From Hoyosella subflava DQS3-9A1 (GTDB lineage: Bacteria; Actinomycetota; Actinomycetes; Mycobacteriales; Mycobacteriaceae): 64,000 nt of DNA. Position numbers and translations under genes: made by a program. Shown one piece after another: positions 32,052 through 41,106 of the stretch. The DNA is taken from contig NC_015564.1 in the NCBI RefSeq assembly GCF_000214175.1, positions 1,984,001 to 2,048,000 on the forward strand. The letters are read 5' to 3'. Under the pieces are notes generated by a model, which was not told the origin of the DNA, made no database searches, and saw only the letters and a program-made list of their open reading frames with translations. The stretch's first letter is position 1; each line of letters starts with the position of its first letter.

Positions 32052-34463
32052 ATGAAGGAATCACGTCGTTCGCGGGCCGAAGCGGAGGCAGGGTCCGGCG
32101 GTGCCCTGAGCTGGGCGGCTCAGGGCGTGACGCAGGGGCTCTCGGTACCAGCGGATGTAGCCCGGCGCTTCGCGCTCGAGTGGGAGTCTCAGAGACAGCC
32201 ACCTGAGCTGCGCCGCTTTGTGTCCGCCTCTCCCGAGCTGCGCCGACTCTCGCTGATCGAACTCATTAAGGTCGATCTGCATTTTCGCTGGCTGGAGTTT
32301 CACCAGCCAAAGCGGCTGAGTGCGTATGTGGAGGAGTTCCCAGAACTGCAATCCGCACCCTTGCCCGCCGATCTGATTGCCGTTGAATTTACTGTCCGAA
32401 GACAAGCCGGAGAAAACGTTTCGCTCGGCGAATATCAGCGGCGGTATCCCGGGAATGCGGTGCGGCTGGGGGAACTGCTCGGCGAATCCACGCAACTTCC
32501 CGACGACCGAACCACGCAGCAGCCCGGTACGGGCTGGCTCGACGAGTCTGCTACGCGCACTGCCGCGAGCCCTCCACAGAGCGACCGGTCTATCAGCAGC
32601 CGAACCGCCACAGCTCCGGGCGGGGCGCATCCGACCCTCGACGATGTCGAGGCGGGCCAGCAGCTTGACGACTTCGACCTTCTCCTGTCGCTCGGCAGTG
32701 GCGCTTTCGCGCGTGTCTTTCTCGCACGGCAGCGATCCATGCAGCGGCTCGTGGCCGTGAAAGTCTCGCACGATCATGGGACTGAGCCTCAAACCCTCGC
32801 GCAGCTCGACCACGATTACATCGTCCGAGTTTTCGACCAACGGGTGCTGCGCAGCCATAATGCCCGGCTGCTGTACATGCAGTATGTCGCCGGCGGCACG
32901 CTGCAGGGCGTGTTGCAGCGCGTCCGGTCGACTCCACCAGACGAACGTAACGGCCGGCTCCTGCTCGACGCGATAGATGACGTTCTGGCCGAGAAGGCGG
33001 CGATCCGTCCCAGCGAGTCCCCCGTGCGCATGATGATCAGCGCGATGTCATGGCCGGAAGCGGTTGCCTGGCTGGGGAGATGTCTGGCCCTGGCGCTCGA
33101 TTATGCGGCCGAGCACGGCGTGCTGCACCGGGACGTGAAGCCCGCGAACATCCTCCTGACCACCGATGGCGTACCTAAGCTCGCTGATTTCAATATCAGC
33201 TTCAGCAACGAGATCGCGGGTGACAATCCCGTCTCCTACTTCGGCGGGTCGCTCGCCTACATGTCTCCCGAACAGCTCGAAGCGTGCCATCCCGGACATG
33301 GCCGGACACCGGCTGACCTCGACACCCGGAGCGACATCTACTCCCTCGGAGTTGTCCTGTGGGAGCTTCTCACCGGGAAGCGCCCATTCGGTGAAGAGTC
33401 GTTATCAGCGGAGACGCAGGTGGCGCTCGGCAATATGCTCGATCTGCGGGAACAGGGAATTGCACCGGAAGCTGAGGCGACGGTGCCGGTTGACTGTCCG
33501 GCCACGCTCCTGCGGGTCCTGCGTGTGTGCCTGGCGAGCGACCGTGACGACCGCTGGTCCTCAGGCGCGATCCTCGCGCAGCAGTTCGAGCTCTGCCTCG
33601 ATCCACATGCGCGCGACCTCGTCGACCCGCCACCGCGAAGCTGGCGTGCACGGATGGAGCGCTGGCTGTTCCCGATCGCGTTCCTTGCGATTGCCGCACC
33701 GAATGCACTCGCTGGGTTGTACAACACCACACACAACCACTCGCTCATTATCGGCAAAACGGATGCCGCGACGGAGGCCGCCTTCTGGACAGCCGTGGGG
33801 CTCACAAATGGGATCCTCTGGCCGATCGGCGCTGTGCTGCTACTGACCTTTGGCCGACGGCTTCTGGTTATTCCCCGGGGCCTTCGCAAGGGAAAGCAGT
33901 ACGATCCAGAGACTCTCGCGCATGTGCGAGCGGATACCCTGTTGCTAGGGGACCGCGTCGTAATGGTGATCTTCGGGTTCTGGCTGACCGCCGCGTTCAG
34001 CATCCCCATCGGCCTGGAGGTGTCGGGCGGAACGCTTCCGGCCGGTGCGTATCTGCACTTTCTCAGTTCGCTTTCCGTTCATGGGGCGCTGGCAGTCCTC
34101 TATCCATTCTTTCTTCTCAATTTTTATCTGGTGCGCTGCATCTATCCGATGTTCCTCAAACACGGTCAGCCAACCGTCGACGATGCGCGGAGGCTGCGGG
34201 GACTGCGTAAGCGCTGCATGATTTATCTGCCAATCGCGGCGCTGGTCCCGCTGGCCGGCGTGTATGCGGTGACGTTCTTGTCGCCGGAGGACGTGCAGGA
34301 AGTGATTACCGGACTCAGCGTGCCCGCCATGTTCATCATCGTTGCGTTCGTCGTCGCCTACTGGCTGTACCGCTTGATGGAAGACGACCTCCGCGCTCTC
34401 GAGCGGGTGGTCGCCTCGGGCCTGCGCACAACGGAGCCGTCGCATCCCACTGAGAGATTGTGA
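32052..34463 (+). CDS. Planctomycete-style membrane Ser/Thr protein kinase
   Basis: This 803-residue protein has an N-terminal region (around 33-145) with LIKVDLHFRWLEFHQP and AYVEEFPEL, which resembles the all-helical extension found before kinase domains in Planctomycetes. The kinase domain is about 206-515: glycine loop LGSGAFARV (214-222), Lys237 (VAVKVS), catalytic HRDVKPAN (359-366), magnesium loop DFN at 379-381 instead of DFG, and MSPEQ (404-408). About six membrane helices follow (538-556, 576-600, 634-655, 668-697, 722-744, 755-773). Kinases of actinobacteria usually have one helix and PASTA or other sensor domains, so this one is atypical. A DUF4333 lipoprotein and an FHA-HTH gene follow on the same strand. 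Confidence 0.88.
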   Translation: MKESRRSRAEAEAGSGGALSWAAQGVTQGLSVPADVARRFALEWESQRQPPELRRFVSASPELRRLSLIELIKVDLHFRWLEFHQPKRLSAYVEEFPELQSAPLPADLIAVEFTVRRQAGENVSLGEYQRRYPGNAVRLGELLGESTQLPDDRTTQQPGTGWLDESATRTAASPPQSDRSISSRTATAPGGAHPTLDDVEAGQQLDDFDLLLSLGSGAFARVFLARQRSMQRLVAVKVSHDHGTEPQTLAQLDHDYIVRVFDQRVLRSHNARLLYMQYVAGGTLQGVLQRVRSTPPDERNGRLLLDAIDDVLAEKAAIRPSESPVRMMISAMSWPEAVAWLGRCLALALDYAAEHGVLHRDVKPANILLTTDGVPKLADFNISFSNEIAGDNPVSYFGGSLAYMSPEQLEACHPGHGRTPADLDTRSDIYSLGVVLWELLTGKRPFGEESLSAETQVALGNMLDLREQGIAPEAEATVPVDCPATLLRVLRVCLASDRDDRWSSGAILAQQFELCLDPHARDLVDPPPRSWRARMERWLFPIAFLAIAAPNALAGLYNTTHNHSLIIGKTDAATEAAFWTAVGLTNGILWPIGAVLLLTFGRRLLVIPRGLRKGKQYDPETLAHVRADTLLLGDRVVMVIFGFWLTAAFSIPIGLEVSGGTLPAGAYLHFLSSLSVHGALAVLYPFFLLNFYLVRCIYPMFLKHGQPTVDDARRLRGLRKRCMIYLPIAALVPLAGVYAVTFLSPEDVQEVITGLSVPAMFIIVAFVVAYWLYRLMEDDLRALERVVASGLRTTEPSHPTERL

Positions 34464-34556
34464 TCCTCCCTCCTTGAGCCGTGGGAAATTGATAATCTTT
34501 TCGGCATCACGCCCTAGCGGTACTTCGCCGCGCTGGCGTTTACCAGGGGAGATACG

Positions 34557-35060
34557 ATGCGGCGCGAAATCACGACGGGGGCTGTTCTTGCGGCGGGCGC
34601 GCTGCTGGTAGCGGGTTGTTCGTCGAGCGTTTCCACAAGCGATCTGGAAGCGGAGATTTCCGCGGGGATAGAAGAGCAAACGGGGGAGGCGCCCGCATCC
34701 CTGGAGTGCCCTGATTCTCTCGACGCCGAGGTCGGGGCGACAGTGAGCTGCACGTTCGTCGACTCACTCGACACCGAGTACCGCGTCGAAGCCCGTGCCG
34801 CCGAAGTCGATGGCAACGATGTCGACTTCGAGTGGGAGGTCGCGGAAATTGTCACCTATGGGGCGGCCGACCTTGAGCTCGACCTTTCAAGGATCACTGG
34901 ATTTGACGCCACTGAAGTGTCGTGCGAATCCGAGCTGCAGAACACGGCCGATGCGTCAGTCCGGTGCGTGGTTTCTCCGGATGACGACGAAGAGTTCGCT
35001 GCTGTCGCGACGGTGGAGGCTGATGGCGAGGTGTACTGGTCACTCGACGACGACGAGTGA
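34557..35060 (+). CDS. DUF4333 lipoprotein
   Basis: This 167-residue exported lipoprotein has a signal peptide ending in the lipobox LVAGC (Cys21), so it should be anchored to the outer face of the plasma membrane. Two DUF4333-like units follow (around 26-95 and 100-165), each with a Cys pair; the pattern ECPDSLDAEVGATVSCTF is characteristic. The protein is strongly acidic. It lies between a membrane kinase and an FHA-domain gene, so it could be part of the kinase's sensing apparatus (inference). Its function is otherwise unknown. Confidence 0.85.
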   Translation: MRREITTGAVLAAGALLVAGCSSSVSTSDLEAEISAGIEEQTGEAPASLECPDSLDAEVGATVSCTFVDSLDTEYRVEARAAEVDGNDVDFEWEVAEIVTYGAADLELDLSRITGFDATEVSCESELQNTADASVRCVVSPDDDEEFAAVATVEADGEVYWSLDDDE

Positions 35061-35130
35061 CCGGGAGGAATGGCCGGAGTGTCTGTGCCTTGGTTAGGCT
35101 GTGAACGAAGTCACAGCGAAATGAGGTCAC

Positions 35131-35751
35131 GTGGAAGAGCCCGGACGGTGGCGTGTTTACGTCGGTGACGCAGCAGGAAGAAGGCGGTACTGGGACTTCC
35201 CGGCGAACGTAGCGCGATTGACGATCGGGCGCTCTGAGCAAGCGGATATTTCGCTTGCAGGTGACAGCCAGGTGTCCCGCTTGCACGCGGCGCTCGAGAC
35301 GATCGCGGGTGAATGGACAGTTGTTGACGATGGATTGTCCCGCAACGGGACCTTCGTCAACGGTCAGCGCATCACAGGCCGTCGCCGTCTGCGGCACAAG
35401 GACGTGATCCTTGTCGGCGAGACAGCGCTCACTTTCGAGGACATGCTGGGGTCTACGGGTACCACAACGCGCGTCGGCTCTTCGAGTGGCGGGCTGCCGG
35501 TCCTGACGGAAACACAGCGAAACGTTCTCATCGCGCTGTGCCGTCCGTACAAGGACAACGCCTCATTTGCCCGGCCGGCCGCAAATCAGCAGATCGCCGA
35601 TGAACTCTTTCTCAGCGTTGACGCTGTGAAGACCCACCTGCGCACCCTGTTCGCGAAGTTTCAGGTGGAGGAGTTACCGCAGAATCAGAAACGCTCACAG
35701 CTCGCGGAACGGGCGATGCAGCTCGGGGTCATCACCGTTCGGGACCTGTAA
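35131..35751 (+). CDS. FHA-domain protein with C-terminal LuxR-like HTH
   Basis: This 206-residue cytoplasmic protein has an FHA domain (around 25-102) with the phosphothreonine-reading residues IGRSEQ, SRLHA and SRNGTFVNG. A helix-turn-helix region (around 122-190) contains NQQIADELFLSVDAVKTHLR, like the LuxR family. FHA domains bind phosphothreonine, so this could carry a signal from the upstream Ser/Thr kinase to DNA (inference). The start is GTG at 35131, with GAGG four bases upstream. The last 20 bp overlap the convergent CoA-transferase gene. Confidence 0.88.
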   Translation: MEEPGRWRVYVGDAAGRRRYWDFPANVARLTIGRSEQADISLAGDSQVSRLHAALETIAGEWTVVDDGLSRNGTFVNGQRITGRRRLRHKDVILVGETALTFEDMLGSTGTTTRVGSSSGGLPVLTETQRNVLIALCRPYKDNASFARPAANQQIADELFLSVDAVKTHLRTLFAKFQVEELPQNQKRSQLAERAMQLGVITVRDL

Positions 35752-36982
35752 CGGCTGGCCACGATAGAGCGTCCTTGCCCCAGGGCCGGGCCGGCCAGCG
35801 ATAATCGGAGAACTCGGTGAACACAGGGCGTGCGTAGACACAGTCGCCGTGCGCGATTGTTGTGGACTGCGGGGGTGCGGCCTGAAAACCGCGTTCGGTC
35901 TGGCGTCCCGGCAGATCAAGAAGCCGATTCGCAGTACCTGCCAGCGATACCATCACATCCCGGCCGTGGCCATCTTCGAGGCGCTGCGTGAGTGCCCTGA
36001 TTATCTCCGCGGCCAGGAAATAGCCTGAGGCATGATCGAGCGCTTGAGCTGGTAGTGCTCCGGGAGTCGCACCATCCGCAGACTCGATCAGTGAGATCCC
36101 GCTTGCTGCTTGCACGATGCTGTCGAACCCGCGGCGCATTCGCCACGGGCCGTGCCAGCCCCAGGCGGAAATCTCGGCGCGAACCATCCCCGGGACACAG
36201 GGAAGGTCAAAGACCGCCAGCGAACCGGGCCGATAACCAGTGACAAGAACGTCTGCGGCGCTGATAATTTCTGCAACCGCGTGGCGATCAGCGTGTGTTC
36301 GCAGGTCGGCTACGGTGCTGAATTTCCCTTGTCCTGTATCGAGATGTTGCCAGCCAATCTCGGGCATGTGGGGCGGGTCGATACGGAGGACTGTCGCCCC
36401 CAGCAGGGCTAGCGTCCGTGTGCAGACGGGGCCAGCGATGACCCGCGTCATGTCGACCACTCGAAGGCCTGCGAGACCGTTCAGCGAAGGGGCGCGCAAC
36501 TGGTCATCGCGTCGCCTGGATTGAACATCGGCCGCAACACTGCCTTGCGGACTTGTCCGCCACACGGACTCGGGACGGACTTGCACCGCGATCGCGCCGG
36601 CATCGACGGCAGCCGACTCGATTTCCGCAGATTCGCGACGCCTCAGTTCGCGAGCCAGGCTGTCCCGGTCTGCACGGTCTGGCAAACCGAGCGCCGTGAG
36701 AAGACGACCCCTGTGGTGCGGATAGTTCGCATGGGTCCGTACCCAGCCGTCCACGGTCCGGAAGAATCCCGAGTGCGGCGCGAAGGCGCTTACCGGTTTA
36801 CCCTGCCATTGAAAGAACTGCTCGGACCTGAACGCCGCAGCGATGCGTTCCGCCGACGCTTGCAGGTGTTTCGGCCGAGCGCCGACAACGGCGTTGTATT
36901 CGCCCAGTGCGCGTGAAACATCACGGACCGCGTCCTCCGCAAGCTGTCCGACTGGGAGCCGTGCCACCAGGTACGGGTTCAC
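35732..36982 (-). CDS. Family III (CaiB/BaiF) CoA-transferase
   Basis: This 416-residue enzyme moves CoA between carboxylic acids. GLRVVDMTRVIAGPVCTRTLALLGA is the diagnostic first segment of the CaiB core, here starting near residue 175 because of a long N-terminal part. The catalytic Asp is probably in LDHASGYFLAA. I chose the GTG at 36982, which overlaps the DUF2784 stop as GTGA. Most family III enzymes start with the GLRV segment; here the order resembles the double-domain or permuted forms seen in actinobacteria. The substrate is unknown. Confidence 0.85.
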   Translation of the reverse strand: MNPYLVARLPVGQLAEDAVRDVSRALGEYNAVVGARPKHLQASAERIAAAFRSEQFFQWQGKPVSAFAPHSGFFRTVDGWVRTHANYPHHRGRLLTALGLPDRADRDSLARELRRRESAEIESAAVDAGAIAVQVRPESVWRTSPQGSVAADVQSRRRDDQLRAPSLNGLAGLRVVDMTRVIAGPVCTRTLALLGATVLRIDPPHMPEIGWQHLDTGQGKFSTVADLRTHADRHAVAEIISAADVLVTGYRPGSLAVFDLPCVPGMVRAEISAWGWHGPWRMRRGFDSIVQAASGISLIESADGATPGALPAQALDHASGYFLAAEIIRALTQRLEDGHGRDVMVSLAGTANRLLDLPGRQTERGFQAAPPQSTTIAHGDCVYARPVFTEFSDYRWPARPWGKDALSWPAVTGPER

Positions 36983-37389
36983 GTGTGAACCGTGGTTGCC
37001 GTGTCCTGATCCACCCGCGCGCGTCTCGTCCGGATCCAGAAGTAGCCAGCCCACGAGATCAGGACGCACGTTAGCAGCACTGCTCGCGCGAGGCCGAGGT
37101 GATCCTGCGGATACACGACGCCCGAAAGATAGTGGTCGATGAACCCAGCCTGATCAAGCCCTTCCTGCCCTGCGCGTTCCCGTGCCCAGTTCTCGACGTA
37201 GGTCAGCGGACAGTACAGCGCAACACCCAGAAGGTTGACGATCACGAGACCGATGACCCAGACGACGGAAATCACGTGGAATGCGAAAGTCTGCGCCCAT
37301 CGCCATGCAAGGAACCCGCCGAACATGACATAGGCAATAAAGGCAAAGTGCAGCAACATGGTCGCTTCGCCAACGATGCGATAAACCAT
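36979..37389 (-). CDS. DUF2784 membrane protein
   Basis: This 136-residue protein has four predicted membrane helices (around 6-26, 33-55, 60-75, 103-122) and the family sequence LYCPLTYVENWARERAG with DHYLSGVVYP. DUF2784 proteins are of unknown function. I chose the ATG at 37389, six bases after GGGAGGTG; a GTG at 37395 is too close to that site. It is coupled to the downstream CoA-transferase gene by GTGA and follows the zinc-ribbon SDR gene after about 87 bp, so the three are probably one operon. Confidence 0.85.
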   Translation of the reverse strand: MVYRIVGEATMLLHFAFIAYVMFGGFLAWRWAQTFAFHVISVVWVIGLVIVNLLGVALYCPLTYVENWARERAGQEGLDQAGFIDHYLSGVVYPQDHLGLARAVLLTCVLISWAGYFWIRTRRARVDQDTATTVHT

Positions 37390-37476
37390 GCGCACACCTC
37401 CCGGGTTGACGCGGCGCCTATGAAGCCCCGCTTTCCATGGTATGTCCGATTCGCCGACTGCCGCCGGACGATCACG

Positions 37477-38913
37477 TCACCAGGGCGACGGCCGATAGTC
37501 CTTCAAGAAGCATCCGTAGAGGTCGGTCCCGTTTTCCCCTTGCACAATCGGGTCGTACACACGGGCAGCGCCATCGACGAGATCGAGTGGCGCGTGGAAG
37601 CCTTCTTCCGCGAGGCGCATCTTGGTCGGGTGTGGCCGCTCATCGGTGATCCACCCGGTATCAACGGCGGTCATCAGGATGCCTTCAGCGAGCATGTCTT
37701 CGGCGCTGGTCCTGGTCAGCATGTTAAGTGCGGCTTTCGCCATGTTCGTGTGGGGATGCCCGGGTCCCTTGTAGCGGCGTGAGAACTGCCCCTCCATCGC
37801 AGAAACGTTCACGACATATTTGCGGCGAGCGGGTGACGCCGCAAGCACGTGGCGCAGCCGCGACACGAGAATGAATGGTGCGACAGAGTTACAGAGCTGA
37901 ACCTCGAGCAGTTCGAGCGGGTCGACCTCATGCACGCGCTGGATCCAGCTGTTGGAATCGACAAGGTCAGGAAGGAGACCGCCAGCGTCAATCGCGATCC
38001 CCTTACTGATGCGCTCAGGAGACGCGGAACCCGCGACAAGGGCGAGCGACGACACCTGTTCGGCAGAAAGTTTGCTGGCGTCGAGGGCCCCGGAGAGCGC
38101 GGCTGGATGCAACTGGCTCGGCTTACCGAACGTCACGTGCTCAGGGAGTTGCCCAGGCGGCAGCGGAGCTGACTCTGCATCGGCGAGAGCGCTATACGCA
38201 CCGGGGGAGCGGCGCACGGTCTGGGCAGCGTTGTTGATCAAAATATCGAGCGGACCGTCGCTGGCCATCATATCGGCGAGGGAGACGACTTGAGCAGGGT
38301 CGCGCAAGTCCACCCCGACTACGCGAAGCCTGTGCAGCCAGTCGGCGCTATCCTCCATCGCGGCGAATCGCCGCATCGCGTCCCGCGGGAACCGGGTGGT
38401 GATGGTGGTGTGTGCACCATCGCGCAGCAGTCGCAGAGCGATATACATCCCGATCTTGGCGCGACCGCCAGTGAGCAGCGCCCGGCGCCCTGCCAGATCC
38501 GCGCGTGCGTTGCGCTTGCTATGCCCGAATGCCGCGCACTCCGGACATAACTGATGATAAAACCAGTCAACCCGCGTGTAGTCCTGCTTGCAGATGTAAC
38601 ACCCCTGCGGACGCAGCAGCTCCCCGGCGGAGTCCCCGAAAGTCGCAGACTTCAGCGCGACGCCCTGAGTTTCGTCATCAATCCGGTTCGGCGACCCTGT
38701 CGCCGTGGCGGCGATTATCGACGCGTCGTGGCTCGTCTTGGCATCCCGGGCCTCGACGCGCCGACGGCGTTTGAGGGTTTTGAACATGCGGCCGACAGCA
38801 CGCTGGACGACCACCGAATCGGGGTGCTCCTTGTCGAGTTCCGCTGCCTGGTCCAGGACTCGCAGGCAGACCGCAAGGTCATCCGGGTCGATCATAAGTC
38901 GCGCGCCAGCCAT
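37477..38913 (-). CDS. Large SDR protein with N-terminal zinc ribbon
   Basis: This 478-residue protein has a helical N-terminus (1-60), a polar linker, a CxxC...CxxC zinc ribbon (Cys105, Cys108, Cys123, Cys126) and a short-chain dehydrogenase domain (around 140-440). The Rossmann loop is TGGRAKIG rather than TGxxxGxG, and NNAAQTV is present. The usual catalytic YxxxK is TNMAK here, so the canonical Tyr is replaced, although a Tyr lies shortly before in RRYKGPG. The family is broadly conserved, but its reaction is unknown. It may bind rather than oxidise substrate. It is the first gene of the set with DUF2784 and the CoA-transferase. Confidence 0.82.
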   Translation of the reverse strand: MAGARLMIDPDDLAVCLRVLDQAAELDKEHPDSVVVQRAVGRMFKTLKRRRRVEARDAKTSHDASIIAATATGSPNRIDDETQGVALKSATFGDSAGELLRPQGCYICKQDYTRVDWFYHQLCPECAAFGHSKRNARADLAGRRALLTGGRAKIGMYIALRLLRDGAHTTITTRFPRDAMRRFAAMEDSADWLHRLRVVGVDLRDPAQVVSLADMMASDGPLDILINNAAQTVRRSPGAYSALADAESAPLPPGQLPEHVTFGKPSQLHPAALSGALDASKLSAEQVSSLALVAGSASPERISKGIAIDAGGLLPDLVDSNSWIQRVHEVDPLELLEVQLCNSVAPFILVSRLRHVLAASPARRKYVVNVSAMEGQFSRRYKGPGHPHTNMAKAALNMLTRTSAEDMLAEGILMTAVDTGWITDERPHPTKMRLAEEGFHAPLDLVDGAARVYDPIVQGENGTDLYGCFLKDYRPSPW

Positions 38914-39011
38914 TTCTTTGTCCAGGGAGTGGGCAACCCCCGTGCCCGGGCGTCGATTCTAACGGTTGCATCGTGCGAGTAGCCAGCGGCGTAGCATCGG
39001 CGGGAAACACA

Positions 39012-39353
39012 ATGGACGAGAGGAAGCTAGTGAGCGAATTCCGGGATCGCCTTCGCGTTATCGCCGAGTTTCGGGAGAATGAGACGGAGAAGGTCCGTGA
39101 CGTGCTGTTCGGGCGGCTCAACAGTCGGCTCGCCCGGTGGGAACCAAGTCAGGTGGAACTCGAACTGTCAGTGAAGGAACGCGGCACACACTCGCAGCGG
39201 ATGGTCCTCGAGTGCTGGATCAGCGGAATGCCGAAGTTCGTGGCGACTTCGACAGAGAGCGAAATCGACAAAGGCCTCGTCGAGGTTCGGGACGATCTGT
39301 GGAATCAGATAAACCGTGAGGTGACCAAATCAGAGACAGCACGTAATCGCTGA
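39012..39353 (+). CDS. HPF/RaiA-like (S30AE) small protein
   Basis: This 113-residue protein has the beta-alpha-beta-beta-beta-alpha pattern of the ribosome-hibernation S30AE domain, with VELELSVKERGTHSQRMVLECW and EIDKGLVEVRDDLWNQI. It lacks the C-terminal dimerisation extension of long HPF, so it corresponds to a short, single-domain type. It probably binds ribosomes, but many such short proteins are uncharacterised. I chose the ATG at 39012 because sequence before it is unlike the family. It is followed directly by a strong terminator shared with tRNA-Leu. Confidence 0.7.
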   Translation: MDERKLVSEFRDRLRVIAEFRENETEKVRDVLFGRLNSRLARWEPSQVELELSVKERGTHSQRMVLECWISGMPKFVATSTESEIDKGLVEVRDDLWNQINREVTKSETARNR

Positions 39354-39368
39354 CTCTGCACCACGAAC

Positions 39369-39401
39369 AAAGGTCAGGAACTCTGGGAGTTCCTGACCTT
39401 T
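39369..39401. terminator. Perfect 15-bp hairpin terminator
   Basis: AAAGGTCAGGAACTC (39369-39383) and its exact complement (39387-39401) are separated by 3 nt, with T-rich sequence to the right and A-rich to the left. It can end both the HPF-like gene on the plus strand and tRNA-Leu on the minus strand. Confidence 0.92.
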
Positions 39402-39411
39402 TGTTTTGAGG

Positions 39412-39496
39412 TGTCCGAGGGGGGACTTGAACCCCCACGTCCTATACCGGACACTAGCACCTCAAGCTAGCGCGTCTGCCATTCCGCCACTCGGAC
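39412..39496 (-). tRNA. tRNA-Leu (anticodon GAG)
   Basis: This 85-nt class II tRNA folds with acceptor arms GTCCGAG/CTCGGAC, a D arm starting TGGCGGAATGG, an anticodon stem CTAGC/GCTAG around loop TTGAGGT (anticodon GAG), a long variable arm, and a T arm with GGTTCAAGTCC. The discriminator base is A, as for leucine. CCA is not encoded. It reads CUC/CUU codons. Confidence 0.96.
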
Positions 39497-39669
39497 ATCC
39501 ACGCTTGTAATGCGTGTGCCGGAACAGGCTAGCCCATAATTGGGGCGAACCCAAAATCCGCAGCTCAAGCACCGCGTTTGTGGTCTGTCCCGGTTTCCTA
39601 GGGCTGGGGATTCCCCCCTCGTGGCCGCGGAAGCGGGACACCACCGGCACACGATGGTAGGAAAGTGTT

Positions 39670-41073
39670 GTGACGTCTGACAGGAACTCCGGCCCGAATC
39701 CTCCGACGCCTGCTGCTAGCGCATCAGGCAGTGGTGAACAGGCGGTGGCGTCACAAGCGGAAAGTGAAGTCGTCGACCTAGTCTGCCGCCTCATCCAATT
39801 CGATACGTCGAATACGGGCGACCCGGCCACCACCAAGGGCGAGCGGGAATGTGCCGAATGGGTGGCTGCTCAGCTTCAGGAAGCCGGTTATGAGACCACC
39901 CTGGTCGAGTCGGGCGCTCCTGGCCGCGCAAACGTGTTCGCACGGCTCGCGGGAGCCGACCCCGCGCGTGGGGCGCTGCTGATCCACGGACACCTTGACG
40001 TGGTGCCAGCCGAACCGGCCGACTGGAGCGTCCATCCCTTCGCGGGCGCCATCGAAGACGACTACGTCTGGGGACGCGGCGCGATCGACATGAAAGACAT
40101 GGTCGGAATGACCCTCGCCCTCGCCCGCCAGTTCAAAAGGGAGGGCATTGTTCCGCCGCGCGACTTGGTGTTTGCTTTCCTCGCGGATGAGGAAGCGGGC
40201 GGCAAGTACGGCTCGCACTGGCTGGTCGACAATCGCCCTGACCTGTTTGAAGGCGTCACTGAAGCTGTCGGAGAGGTGGGCGGCTTCTCGCTGACTGTTC
40301 CGCGACCAGACGGTTCGGAGCGTCGCCTGTATCTATTGGAAACAGCGGAAAAGGGCATCGCGTGGATGAAACTGACTGCGAAAGCACGCGCTGGTCACGG
40401 CTCTTTCCTGCACGAAGACAATGCCGTTACGTACCTCGCTGAAGCTGTTGCGAAGCTCGGCCGACATCAGTTCCCACTGGTTTTGACCGAATCGGTGGCC
40501 CAGTTCCTGGGAGCGGTGGGCGAGGAAACTGGCCTGGATTTTGATCCAGCTTCGCCGGACCTTGACGGAACCCTGGCGAAGCTGGGGAGTATCGCCAGGA
40601 TCATTGGGGCGACGCTGCGCGATACAGCGAACCCCACGATGCTGCGGGCCGGATATAAGGCCAATGTCATCCCGCAGACCGCGGAAGCGGTAGTGGACTG
40701 TCGTGTGCTGCCGGGACGACTCGCCGCGTTCGAACGTGAAGTTGATGAACTCATCGGCCCGCACGTCGAGCGCGAATGGGTGACGAAGCTGGACACGTAC
40801 GAGACGACGTTCGACGGAGATCTCGTCGACGCAATGAATGAAGCCCTGCTGTCACAAGACCCGGAGGCTCGTACTGTTCCGTACATGCTCTCGGGTGGCA
40901 CCGATGCGAAAGCGCTGGCGAAGCTGGGAATCCGGTGCTTCGGCTTCGCTCCGCTCCGGTTGCCGCCGGATCTCGATTTCGCCGCGCTGTTTCATGGCGT
41001 CGACGAACGGGTGCCGGTGGACGCTCTGCGCTTCGGGACCAGGGTTCTGGAGCATTTCCTTCGTAATTGCTGA
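39670..41073 (+). CDS. M20/M25/M40 family zinc metallopeptidase
   Basis: This 467-residue enzyme probably cleaves an acyl-amino acid, dipeptide or similar amide. The zinc-site motifs are in order: HGHLDVVP (His and the catalytic-helper Asp), GRGAIDMKD (bridging Asp) and DEEAGG (catalytic Glu and ligand Glu), with a central dimerisation domain containing the HGS motif. A polar N-terminal tail of 30 residues precedes the domain. It corresponds to Rv2141c, which is annotated as dapE2, although that activity is not evident from sequence. The start is GTG at 39670. The PEBP gene follows after 33 bp, as in M. tuberculosis. Confidence 0.92.
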   Translation: MTSDRNSGPNPPTPAASASGSGEQAVASQAESEVVDLVCRLIQFDTSNTGDPATTKGERECAEWVAAQLQEAGYETTLVESGAPGRANVFARLAGADPARGALLIHGHLDVVPAEPADWSVHPFAGAIEDDYVWGRGAIDMKDMVGMTLALARQFKREGIVPPRDLVFAFLADEEAGGKYGSHWLVDNRPDLFEGVTEAVGEVGGFSLTVPRPDGSERRLYLLETAEKGIAWMKLTAKARAGHGSFLHEDNAVTYLAEAVAKLGRHQFPLVLTESVAQFLGAVGEETGLDFDPASPDLDGTLAKLGSIARIIGATLRDTANPTMLRAGYKANVIPQTAEAVVDCRVLPGRLAAFEREVDELIGPHVEREWVTKLDTYETTFDGDLVDAMNEALLSQDPEARTVPYMLSGGTDAKALAKLGIRCFGFAPLRLPPDLDFAALFHGVDERVPVDALRFGTRVLEHFLRNC

Positions 41074-41106
41074 CCTCCGCAACACCAACAGAAAGGGACT
41101 CTTGCT

